DNA of 64,000 nt, taken from Flavobacteriales bacterium UBA952. GTDB taxonomy: Bacteria; Bacteroidota; Bacteroidia; Flavobacteriales_D; Crocinitomicaceae. The stretch is from the NCBI GenBank assembly GCA_905182495.1, contig CAJJBU010000001.1:1-64000 (forward strand). The letters are read 5' to 3'. Positions 27,283-35,203 of this stretch are shown one piece after another. Under the pieces are notes generated by a model that was given only the letters and a program-made list of their open reading frames with translations, had not been told where the DNA came from and did not search any database. The translations under genes and the position numbers were made by a program. Each line of letters begins with the position of its first letter. Position 1 is the stretch's first letter.

Positions 27283-30200
27283 TTAAAAGTCAAATTTAAT
27301 CCCCAAACGAATCTGTCTAGGGGCACTAATGTTGAACGGATTTTGAACCTTCATCATATAGTAGTCTCTAAAAGCCTGCTCATCAATTTGATTTTGAATG
27401 GATGTTTGACTTGCTGCCGCGGCTAAATACCCATCGTCATCCCAGTTACCAGTTGCCCGATAAACGCCTAAAACATTAAATTGATTCAGTAAATTAGTGA
27501 CTCTAAGGTAAACATTGAAATAGGCCGTTTTTTTCTTGTCTTTATCACCACCATAACTCAATTCCATAGTTTTGTCAATTTGCATATCTAAACGATATGA
27601 CCATGGCAATCTAGAACCATTTAAAGTACCATTCAAACCAGCATTCAATGCTCCTGACTGAGCGTCATTAGTAATAAAGGTTTGAGAAGAATAAGGTGAT
27701 CCCGAATAAACATTAGAGATCAGATTCAATCCTGTATTTTCAAATAAGTTTAATTTACCGATACTTGGTCCGTTGTAATCTGCTCCATCTTTATACCTAA
27801 AATCAAACACAACATTAATTGCGTGACGTTGGTCATAAGAATAAGGGAATATATTTCGAAGGTTCGGGAGACCTGCATTAATTAATGCGCTCGCAGATGT
27901 TGCATCTGAACCAGTACCTTCAGCAAATTGAAGTGTGTAGTTTGCTGTCATTCTGATATTTCCTGTTCTTCGAAGATCATAAGCTACAGTTAAACCTTTA
28001 ATTGTTCCAAAGTCTCTATTGCCATAAGTTTTATAAGTGGACGGATATGCTTGGAAAACATTGATTAACTGAACGTTATTTCTTTGTTCACGATAGAACG
28101 CTGAAACTTTTATTGAAGATGACTTAGAAAGCACTTGTTGAAAGCCAATTTCATAATCAACTGTTGTCTCCGGTTTTAAGTTCGAGTTACTTATGATCGC
28201 ACTTCTAGATTGAATAAATTGATATTCAAAAGGGTCAAATCGAAATCCAGAAGTTGGACGCTTTGTTAAGATGTCATAATGTGCTGTAAAGGATGCCTCA
28301 TCCGAAATAGGGAAGGAAAATGCAATTCTAGGCATGAAATTAACTTGAGCCTTGTAGTCTTCAAAGGCACTAGCGTCAGGTGTTTCTTGACCTGGGTTTA
28401 ATAACCAAGGCGCTATACCAGCTGCTCCCTGAAGAACCGAAGGGTCTTCAATTGGAGTTCCATCAGCATTGTACCAATTTTGGCCTGTTCTAAATCCATT
28501 GATTGATGATGGACTATTCACATCATTTACATAAACGACATAGTCGTCACCCATTCCTGAAGGCAGATTAACCCAAGCATATTGGTCAGGATCAGCCTCT
28601 TTTAAAGCTTGTGCCTCACCAACAGTTCTCGCATTATAAAACAAATAAGGGTCTTTTAGGATAGGTTGGTTTGCGTCGAATACATCAACCCGAACACCAA
28701 CCGTAAACCAAATGTCTTTAAAGGCAAACTTATCCATAATATAACCAGCCATATAGATTGGTTGGAAAGCACCTACAAATCTTTTGTAATTTCCATTTTC
28801 GTCGAACTCGTTGAAGTACTTATTGATGTCTGTATTTCCTTTGACTTTTTCACCGGTATGGTCAAATCCCCAATAGGATACAAATGAATTACCACTATTT
28901 AAAAGTTCGTCTGGCGAGAACATATCAAACTGAAATAAATTAGGGTCGTAATTGTCAATGTCAATAAAATCATCTCCATCTACTGCTAGGTTCAGGTTTG
29001 AACGAAGATTATAATCAAAGAACGATTGGTTGTCATCATTTAACTGTCCGCCATATTCACCCGTTCCCGATGATGAAGCATAACCAGAATTCAATCGGTC
29101 ATATGTAATGGCCTTAAATGATCCTGAATCAGATAGAACTCCAGAATTCAAATCAAGCTCTGTAATATGAAAATTTGCTAATTGACGGGCAATCGTCCAA
29201 ATGCCAAGTGGCCCTTGCGTTCCACCACCTGTAGTTGTTCCTGATGTCCATCCTCTATCCAAACGCTGCTCGTATTCAAATCCCAAGGAAATTGAATGTT
29301 CACCGATCTGAACAGCACCTGAACCCGTAACACGAAACTGGTCGTTTTCCGTTTTACCAAAGTAATTATACGGAGCTCCGATATTACTCCAAATAGCATA
29401 AACATCCCCAGGAGCATCTCCATTCCTCAATGCATTACCTTGTTGAATCTGAAATAAGTTTTCATAATGCCCCTCGGTTTCTCCACTATAGATATCATAG
29501 TATTGACTCGTTATAGCAGCTAAGGAAGCATTGGTTTCTGAAGGTGTAAAAGAAACTTCTAAATCTCTAAATCCATTATGGATATATGTATTAGTAACTT
29601 GGTCAAACTCATAAGATGGAATTCTTGAGGTTTCAAACGTACCTACGTGACCATAATTAAACATGTTGTATTTATGCTTTGGGTCATAGACATCCCTCTT
29701 TGTCTTGGTGTAATCAACCATTAAGCTATAGTTGGCAGATTTGATTTTTGAGCTACTTTCTTTTGTACTGGTAAAACGTTGGGTAAATCGACCAAAAACA
29801 CGGTAGTCTAAAGCTTCAGAAACTCCAAAGTTCCCAAAGTTCAATAAAGAACCTGTGTATGAGTAATTATTTCCATTGCTGTAATTCAGGGATCCACCAA
29901 ACTGCAGGTTGACACTTGGTCCTGTATTTACATCTATTTTCCCTTGGGCAGAAATTGAAGTTGATCGCGCATTCATTCTCCACGCCGTTTTTTCGAAATC
30001 AGACTCATTTAGGAATAGTGCATTATGAAAAGTTCCAAAACCAGTTGACGTTGGACGTAATGGATTAGTCAATAGGTCATCTCGCACATCTTGTTTGATA
30101 CGATATGTACCGCCAGAAAGAGGTCTAGAATCCAATCTGTCCGAATAATTTGCAGAGATTAAAAAACCTAAAATTGGATTGGTTTTGTTACCGACCGAAT

Positions 30201-31044
30201 CTCTTCTCATTAAAAGCGGACCTGAAAGCATCCCTTCAAAAAGGTTGTATCCAAACTGATCTAAACCATAAACTTTACCATCGTATCCATCAGGGTCTTC
30301 ACCATTGATGTAGATTCCAGAAGAAACTGCCTCAATACTTCCAAAGTACGTTTTTGATGGACCTCTAGTTGTAATTGATATAATACCACCTGTAACATCC
30401 CCATAATTGGCAGGGACCCCACCCGTAATAACAGAAACTTCTTGTAATGCAGATTTTGGTAGATTGGCAGACCCACGAACCTTTATACCATCTATATAAT
30501 AATAAGTAGCATCAGATCGCGACCCTCTAACCGATATGGCACCAGAGCCTTCATTCGTTTGAACACCACCTACCGTACCGGCAACAGCAGCGGCAGACCT
30601 TACAGGTAAGCGTGCAATATCCTCACGAGTAACTGTACTTCCTGAAGAACCATTTGGATCGATAAGCGGTTGTACATATACGGTGACGATAACCTCGCCG
30701 AGCTGCTGAACACTTTCAGCAATTCCCAATTCAAGATTTTTAAGATCTGTAGTTTTATCAGAGGAAACAATAACTCCAGACCTCTTTATAGGCTGATAAC
30801 CTGCATTAACGTTGCTGATTTCAACATCATAAGAACCTGGCTGAAGCGCATTAATCTGAAATTTACCATCCAAATCAGAGTATGCACCTCCTTTAACGCT
30901 TCCGTTTACCCTAAGTTTAATGGAGCAATCAGGTATAGGCTTCCCGCTCTTAGCATCCTTAACCATACCTTTAAGAGACTGGGAAAACCCATAAGTACTT
31001 AAAAACAAAGTACTTAAGAAGATAAAAAATAAATTACGAACCAT
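27283..31044 (-). CDS. TonB-dependent receptor with carboxypeptidase-regulatory-like domain
   Basis: A 1253-residue outer-membrane protein. It has a signal peptide (cleavage near YGFSQ), a CarboxypepD_reg-like/Ig domain (about residues 24-105: LKGMVKDAKSGKPIPDCSIK) and a plug domain (LPVRSAAAVAGTVGGVQT, AISVRGSRSDATYYYIDGI, GGIISITTRG). A 22-strand-type barrel follows, ending RQIRLGIKFDF with the terminal Phe of outer-membrane barrels. No SusD-like gene is adjacent. Instead it precedes the 1402-residue secreted protein (39-base gap) and a PorV-like gene. A near-consensus -7 box TATATTTA lies about 42 bases upstream (31087-31094). The ligand is unknown. Confidence 0.92.
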   Translation of the reverse strand: MVRNLFFIFLSTLFLSTYGFSQSLKGMVKDAKSGKPIPDCSIKLRVNGSVKGGAYSDLDGKFQINALQPGSYDVEISNVNAGYQPIKRSGVIVSSDKTTDLKNLELGIAESVQQLGEVIVTVYVQPLIDPNGSSGSTVTREDIARLPVRSAAAVAGTVGGVQTNEGSGAISVRGSRSDATYYYIDGIKVRGSANLPKSALQEVSVITGGVPANYGDVTGGIISITTRGPSKTYFGSIEAVSSGIYINGEDPDGYDGKVYGLDQFGYNLFEGMLSGPLLMRRDSVGNKTNPILGFLISANYSDRLDSRPLSGGTYRIKQDVRDDLLTNPLRPTSTGFGTFHNALFLNESDFEKTAWRMNARSTSISAQGKIDVNTGPSVNLQFGGSLNYSNGNNYSYTGSLLNFGNFGVSEALDYRVFGRFTQRFTSTKESSSKIKSANYSLMVDYTKTKRDVYDPKHKYNMFNYGHVGTFETSRIPSYEFDQVTNTYIHNGFRDLEVSFTPSETNASLAAITSQYYDIYSGETEGHYENLFQIQQGNALRNGDAPGDVYAIWSNIGAPYNYFGKTENDQFRVTGSGAVQIGEHSISLGFEYEQRLDRGWTSGTTTGGGTQGPLGIWTIARQLANFHITELDLNSGVLSDSGSFKAITYDRLNSGYASSSGTGEYGGQLNDDNQSFFDYNLRSNLNLAVDGDDFIDIDNYDPNLFQFDMFSPDELLNSGNSFVSYWGFDHTGEKVKGNTDINKYFNEFDENGNYKRFVGAFQPIYMAGYIMDKFAFKDIWFTVGVRVDVFDANQPILKDPYLFYNARTVGEAQALKEADPDQYAWVNLPSGMGDDYVVYVNDVNSPSSINGFRTGQNWYNADGTPIEDPSVLQGAAGIAPWLLNPGQETPDASAFEDYKAQVNFMPRIAFSFPISDEASFTAHYDILTKRPTSGFRFDPFEYQFIQSRSAIISNSNLKPETTVDYEIGFQQVLSKSSSIKVSAFYREQRNNVQLINVFQAYPSTYKTYGNRDFGTIKGLTVAYDLRRTGNIRMTANYTLQFAEGTGSDATSASALINAGLPNLRNIFPYSYDQRHAINVVFDFRYKDGADYNGPSIGKLNLFENTGLNLISNVYSGSPYSSQTFITNDAQSGALNAGLNGTLNGSRLPWSYRLDMQIDKTMELSYGGDKDKKKTAYFNVYLRVTNLLNQFNVLGVYRATGNWDDDGYLAAAASQTSIQNQIDEQAFRDYYMMKVQNPFNISAPRQIRLGIKFDF

Positions 31045-31153
31045 AGTGATATAATCGTTTGTTTAAAATTCTGTAGTTTTAAGAGGTAAATATAGAAAAA
31101 AACATGGTCTTTAAAAAATTGTTAAAAACATTTAAGGTGAAAGCAAACCTTTC

Positions 31154-31161
31154 TACATTTG
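31154..31161 (+). promoter_or_regulatory. -7 box TACATTTG for the phosphopantetheinyl transferase gene
   Basis: A perfect TAnnTTTG match 44 bases before the GTG start at 31206, within the divergent gap with the TonB receptor gene. No -33 element at ideal spacing was seen. Confidence 0.5.
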
Positions 31162-31205
31162 ACTTAAATTTACGACTATTATTTCAGAATTAAAAATTGA
31201 ATTAG

Positions 31206-31796
31206 GTGATTGTATTTGAACGCTTCGGAGCTCAATTCGGTATGCTATCTAAAGACCTCATAGAACACAATACTTTTTTGTATCCTAATGAAATTCTAGA
31301 GCTCCAAAAAATCAAAAATCAAGCAAGAAAGAATGAATTTATTGGCGTTCGACAATTGCGAAATACCGTAGCTGAAAATCAAGAAATATCTTATGGTATA
31401 AATAGAAAGCCACTGCTGGAGAAAGGAGGTCATGAGATTTCTATTTCGCATTCGGCACAAAGCATTTGCATTGGCGTTTCAAACACCAATATTGGTATTG
31501 ACATAGAAGTGCCGAGCGAACGTGTTTTGCGAATAAGGTCAAAATTCTGTCATAAGGATGAATTCAATTTATTCGATCAAAACTCAATCAGTGACATGAC
31601 ACTATTGTGGACCATTAAAGAAGCTGCCTATAAATACGCTTCACAAGCTGGGTTAGACTTTAAAAACAACATTCGAGTTCTACAAAAAAATGGCAATAAA
31701 CATATTTGTAGAATCACTAAATCAAATCGTGTTATTGAAGTCGCCATGGCTCACGAAATTGTCGATGGACAAATATTAACATACACAACTTCATAG
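31206..31796 (+). CDS. 4'-phosphopantetheinyl transferase superfamily protein
   Basis: A 196-residue Sfp-type transferase that would attach phosphopantetheine from CoA to carrier proteins. Diagnostic motifs are ISISHSAQ, IGIDIEVPSERV (Mg-binding Asp and Glu) and LLWTIKEAAYKY (W-x2-KEA). The chosen start is a GTG codon that gives VIVFERFG; no nearer ATG keeps the N-terminal region. It overlaps nothing and is followed after one base by the GGGP-synthase-like gene, so the two form an operon. Confidence 0.9.
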   Translation: MIVFERFGAQFGMLSKDLIEHNTFLYPNEILELQKIKNQARKNEFIGVRQLRNTVAENQEISYGINRKPLLEKGGHEISISHSAQSICIGVSNTNIGIDIEVPSERVLRIRSKFCHKDEFNLFDQNSISDMTLLWTIKEAAYKYASQAGLDFKNNIRVLQKNGNKHICRITKSNRVIEVAMAHEIVDGQILTYTTS

Positions 31797-31797
31797 T

Positions 31798-32526
31798 ATG
31801 AATATACTCAGCTACTTTCAAAAAATAGAAAAAGGTATTGCCGTATTAATCGACCCAGATAAATTCAATGATATCAGCTCATTATCATTTTTTTTAGATA
31901 ACATTCAAATAGCACAACCTCACATGGTATTTATAGGGGGTAGTTCCGTTTCCAAGGTAGACTTCACGCGTTGTGTTGAATTGGCAAGGCAGAAACTTGA
32001 CATACCGGTTGTTCTTTTTCCTGGAGCATCTCATCATATATCGAATCAAGCAGATGCCCTTTTGTTTCTTTCATTGATCTCTGGTAGAAACCCTGACTTC
32101 TTAATTGGACATCACGTGGACGCAATTGATGACCTAGAGGAAATAGATCTCGAAGTCATCCCTACGTCTTATCTACTTATAAATGGCGGAAAAATGACCT
32201 CCGTAGAATATGTTTCAAGAACAGTTCCTATTCCTCAGAATGAGATAACCATTGCAAGAAAAACCGCAATGGCCGGTAAGTACTTAGGCCATCAACTCAT
32301 TTATGCAGATGCAGGAAGCGGGGCATTAAATCCTATTAACAGTAAAATGATTTCGGCATTGGCTAAAATAGGATCGCCGTTAATAATTGGAGGTGGAATA
32401 AGATCGATTGAAGCCATTGATCGAGCACATAAGCATGGCGCGAACATCGTTGTGATCGGCAATAAGCTAGAGGAAAATATTGATTTTCTCCTCGATTTAA
32501 AACACTACTTAAAAACGAGCCTTTAG
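31798..32526 (+). CDS. Geranylgeranylglyceryl phosphate synthase family protein (PcrB-like)
   Basis: A 242-residue TIM-barrel prenyltransferase. It has the sn-glycerol-1-phosphate site motifs AVLIDPDKF, VFIGGSSVS, YADAGSGA and IIGGGIRSIE, and the FPGASHHIS and LISGRNPDFLIG segments of the GGGPS/PcrB family. Archaea use the enzyme for ether lipids; in Bacteroidota the physiological product is not established in my knowledge. The gene follows a phosphopantetheinyl transferase and overlaps the convergent nadC by 18 bases. Confidence 0.93.
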   Translation: MNILSYFQKIEKGIAVLIDPDKFNDISSLSFFLDNIQIAQPHMVFIGGSSVSKVDFTRCVELARQKLDIPVVLFPGASHHISNQADALLFLSLISGRNPDFLIGHHVDAIDDLEEIDLEVIPTSYLLINGGKMTSVEYVSRTVPIPQNEITIARKTAMAGKYLGHQLIYADAGSGALNPINSKMISALAKIGSPLIIGGGIRSIEAIDRAHKHGANIVVIGNKLEENIDFLLDLKHYLKTSL

Positions 32527-33342
32527 ACTTAAATCCAAACTCTTTACAGAATGCGTTAAAGCGCCCATGGAAATATAATCAACTCCTGTTTCGGCAAATG
32601 CAACAATCGTTTCTTCTGTAATACCTCCAGAAGCTTCAGACTCAATGAACTCTGGAATCAAACCAACTAAACTAGAAAGTTCCTCAGGTGTGAAATTGTC
32701 TAATAATATTCTTTGCATCCCTGCGATCTCTATGGCCTCGATTAACTCGGCTTTAGTTCTAACCTCAATCTCAATTCCTATAGCGTTTTCGAGCCCCGCT
32801 ACATAGCTCAATGTTTTTTTCATTGCATTTTGGATACCTCCGGCGTAATCAATATGATTGTCTTTGAGCATGATCATATCATACAATCCAAAACGATGGT
32901 TGCACCCCCCCCCAATTACCACCGCCATTTTCTCTAGGAGCCGAATTCCAGGTGTCGTTTTTCTAGTGTCTAGTATTTTTGCATTCGTATGGGCAATCTG
33001 ACGAACAATTTTATTGGTTTTTGTAGCGATACCACTCATCCTTTGCATGATGTTTAGCACTAATCTCTCCGTACTTAATATTGATCTTGCCAGACCCGAC
33101 ACTTCCAGGACAATATCTCCAACGCTTATCCGGCTGCCATCTTCTATCAAAACATGAACTTCTAAGGATGGGTCATAAAGCTGGAAAACGCGTCTAGCCA
33201 CTTCAACTCCCGCCAAAACTCCAGATTCTTTAACTAATAATTTAGCCGAACCTTTATCGGCATCTGAAAGACAAGAAAGAGAAGTGTGATCCCCATCTCC
33301 AATATCTTCTTTCAGGGCATTTAAAATTATATCATCTAACAT
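32509..33342 (-). CDS. nadC: Nicotinate-nucleotide pyrophosphorylase (carboxylating)
   Basis: A 277-residue quinolinate phosphoribosyltransferase, which makes nicotinate mononucleotide from quinolinate and PRPP in de novo NAD synthesis. Motifs are EDIGDGDHTSLS, RILDTRKTTPG-type ILDTRKTTPGIR, GGGCNHRFGLYDMIMLKDNHI and LLDNFTPEEL. The triple glycine of GGGCNHR is encoded by nine consecutive G residues (32905-32913 on the opposite strand as C9), an unusually long tract inside an essential-type gene. A -7 box lies five bases before the ATG. Confidence 0.97.
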   Translation of the reverse strand: MLDDIILNALKEDIGDGDHTSLSCLSDADKGSAKLLVKESGVLAGVEVARRVFQLYDPSLEVHVLIEDGSRISVGDIVLEVSGLARSILSTERLVLNIMQRMSGIATKTNKIVRQIAHTNAKILDTRKTTPGIRLLEKMAVVIGGGCNHRFGLYDMIMLKDNHIDYAGGIQNAMKKTLSYVAGLENAIGIEIEVRTKAELIEAIEIAGMQRILLDNFTPEELSSLVGLIPEFIESEASGGITEETIVAFAETGVDYISMGALTHSVKSLDLSLKARF

Positions 33343-33347
33343 AACTA

Positions 33348-33355
33348 CAAATATA
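33348..33355 (-). promoter_or_regulatory. -7 box TATATTTG for nadC
   Basis: A perfect TAnnTTTG match on the minus strand, only five bases before the nadC ATG, suggesting a leaderless transcript. No -33 element was identified. Confidence 0.5.
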
Positions 33356-33397
33356 TAGGAATGCTTTATTCTACGGATTAGTTTTTAAATTTATAGC

Positions 33398-35203
33398 ATG
33401 AAGTTTTTATCGACCGATCTTCAAAATTCATTGCAGGTTCTGCCTTCATCTCCCGGTGTCTACAAGTTTTTAAATGATCTCGATGTAATTATATATATTG
33501 GAAAAGCAAAAAACCTAAAAAAACGAGTTCAATCCTACTTTTTGAAGAACAATTCAAGTTTTAAAACCAAGGTTCTTGTTAAATCAATTTACCGTATTGA
33601 ACACGTTGTAGTCGCCTCTGAAACAGATGCTTTGTTGTTAGAAAACAACCTTATAAAATCTCATCAGCCGAAATATAATGTTCTGCTCAAAGATGACAAA
33701 ACTTACCCATGGATTGTGGTGAAAAAAGAGCCCTTTCCACGAATTTTTTCAACACGAAATAAAATCAAAGATGGCTCCACTTATTATGGCCCCTATACAA
33801 GTGTCCGTCAAATGAACATTCTTTTGGAACTTATTAAAGAGCTGTACCCGATCAGAAGCTGTAAACTAGATCTGGCACAAGTGAAAATTAATGAAAAGAA
33901 ATATTCTGTTTGCTTAGATTACCACATAGGGAAATGTGCTGGCCCATGCGAACAAAAACAAAATGAGGAAGCGTATAACACCCTGATCGATGAAGCGAAA
34001 CTATTACTAGCCGGAAAGACAAACTCGCTAATACGTTTGCTTAAAGAGAGGATGGCTTTACATGCCGATCGTTATGAATTTGAAAACGCTGAAAAATTGA
34101 AACGTAGTATTTTGAGTATCCAAAAATACAATGCAAAATCAATTATTGTTTCGGATTTGAAAAACCTAGACGTGTTTACCATACTCAAAAAGGAAAAAGA
34201 ATTTTACCTCAACTTCTTAGTGATTGTAGAAGGAGCAATTGTATATGCTTATAGCAATAAAATAAAAGACCCTTTGGAGAGTACGGCCGAAGAGATAAGC
34301 ACCGTTCAAATCGATCTTCTTAAAGAAAAATTCAATAGCAAGAATACCTTAGTGCTAGTAAATACAAAACTTGAACTTCAGCACCCGAGTTATACATTCG
34401 AATATCCACAAAGGGGTAGTAAGAAGCAGCTTATAGACTTGTCTATACAAAACGTGCACGCTTTCTTATTGAACCAGCGAAAAAAGGCAATTCTTCAGAC
34501 AAAAAATAGCAATGAACAAAGAATACTAGAAACGATTCAAAAGGAATTCAGGCTCAAGGAGCTTCCAAAACACATGGAGTGTTTTGACAATTCAAATCTC
34601 CAAGGGACCCACGCCGTTTCTGCTTGCGTTGTCTTTAAAAACGGCAAACCCTCAAAAAAAGACTACCGGCATTTTAATGTTAAAACAGTAGAGGGGCCTG
34701 ATGACTTTGCAACAATGAAAGAAGTTGTTTATCGCAGATACAAAAGACTTCTCGATGAACAAAGTTCTTTGCCGCAACTTGTAATTGTAGATGGAGGCAA
34801 AGGGCAACTAAGCTCAGCTGTAGAGGCGTTAGAACAACTTAATCTAAGAGGTAAGGTCCCCATTGTTGGAATTGCAAAAAGACTTGAGGAAATTTTCTTT
34901 CCAGGTGACTCCTACCCCATCTATTTAGACAAAAGAAGTGAAAGCTTAAAACTCATTCAGTTTATGAGAAACGAATCGCATCGATTTGGAATTCAGCACC
35001 ACAGAAACAAACGCAGTACACATGCACTTCAAACACAAATGGACTCCATCGAGGGCATTGGCCCCAAGACAATAGAGGCTCTCTTTCAAAACTTTAAAAC
35101 CATTGAAGGAATAAAAAATGCAAATGAAGTTCAGCTGCAGAAAATAGCAGGGATTAAAAAGTCAAAACTCATTAAAGAGTATTTTAAGAAGCAGAACTTA
35201 TAG
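33398..35203 (+). CDS. uvrC: Excinuclease ABC subunit C
   Basis: A 601-residue UvrC of normal size. It has the N-terminal GIY-YIG nuclease (PGVYKFLNDLDVIIYIGKAK, about residues 18-40), the UVR domain around residues 205-240, and the RNase H-like 5' nuclease (CFDNSNLQGTHAVSACVVF, then VIVDGGKGQL). Tandem helix-hairpin-helix motifs close the protein (IEGIGPKTIEALF, IAGIKKSKL). It makes both incisions in nucleotide excision repair. Its 3' end overlaps the convergent metalloprotease gene by six bases. Confidence 0.98.
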   Translation: MKFLSTDLQNSLQVLPSSPGVYKFLNDLDVIIYIGKAKNLKKRVQSYFLKNNSSFKTKVLVKSIYRIEHVVVASETDALLLENNLIKSHQPKYNVLLKDDKTYPWIVVKKEPFPRIFSTRNKIKDGSTYYGPYTSVRQMNILLELIKELYPIRSCKLDLAQVKINEKKYSVCLDYHIGKCAGPCEQKQNEEAYNTLIDEAKLLLAGKTNSLIRLLKERMALHADRYEFENAEKLKRSILSIQKYNAKSIIVSDLKNLDVFTILKKEKEFYLNFLVIVEGAIVYAYSNKIKDPLESTAEEISTVQIDLLKEKFNSKNTLVLVNTKLELQHPSYTFEYPQRGSKKQLIDLSIQNVHAFLLNQRKKAILQTKNSNEQRILETIQKEFRLKELPKHMECFDNSNLQGTHAVSACVVFKNGKPSKKDYRHFNVKTVEGPDDFATMKEVVYRRYKRLLDEQSSLPQLVIVDGGKGQLSSAVEALEQLNLRGKVPIVGIAKRLEEIFFPGDSYPIYLDKRSESLKLIQFMRNESHRFGIQHHRNKRSTHALQTQMDSIEGIGPKTIEALFQNFKTIEGIKNANEVQLQKIAGIKKSKLIKEYFKKQNL

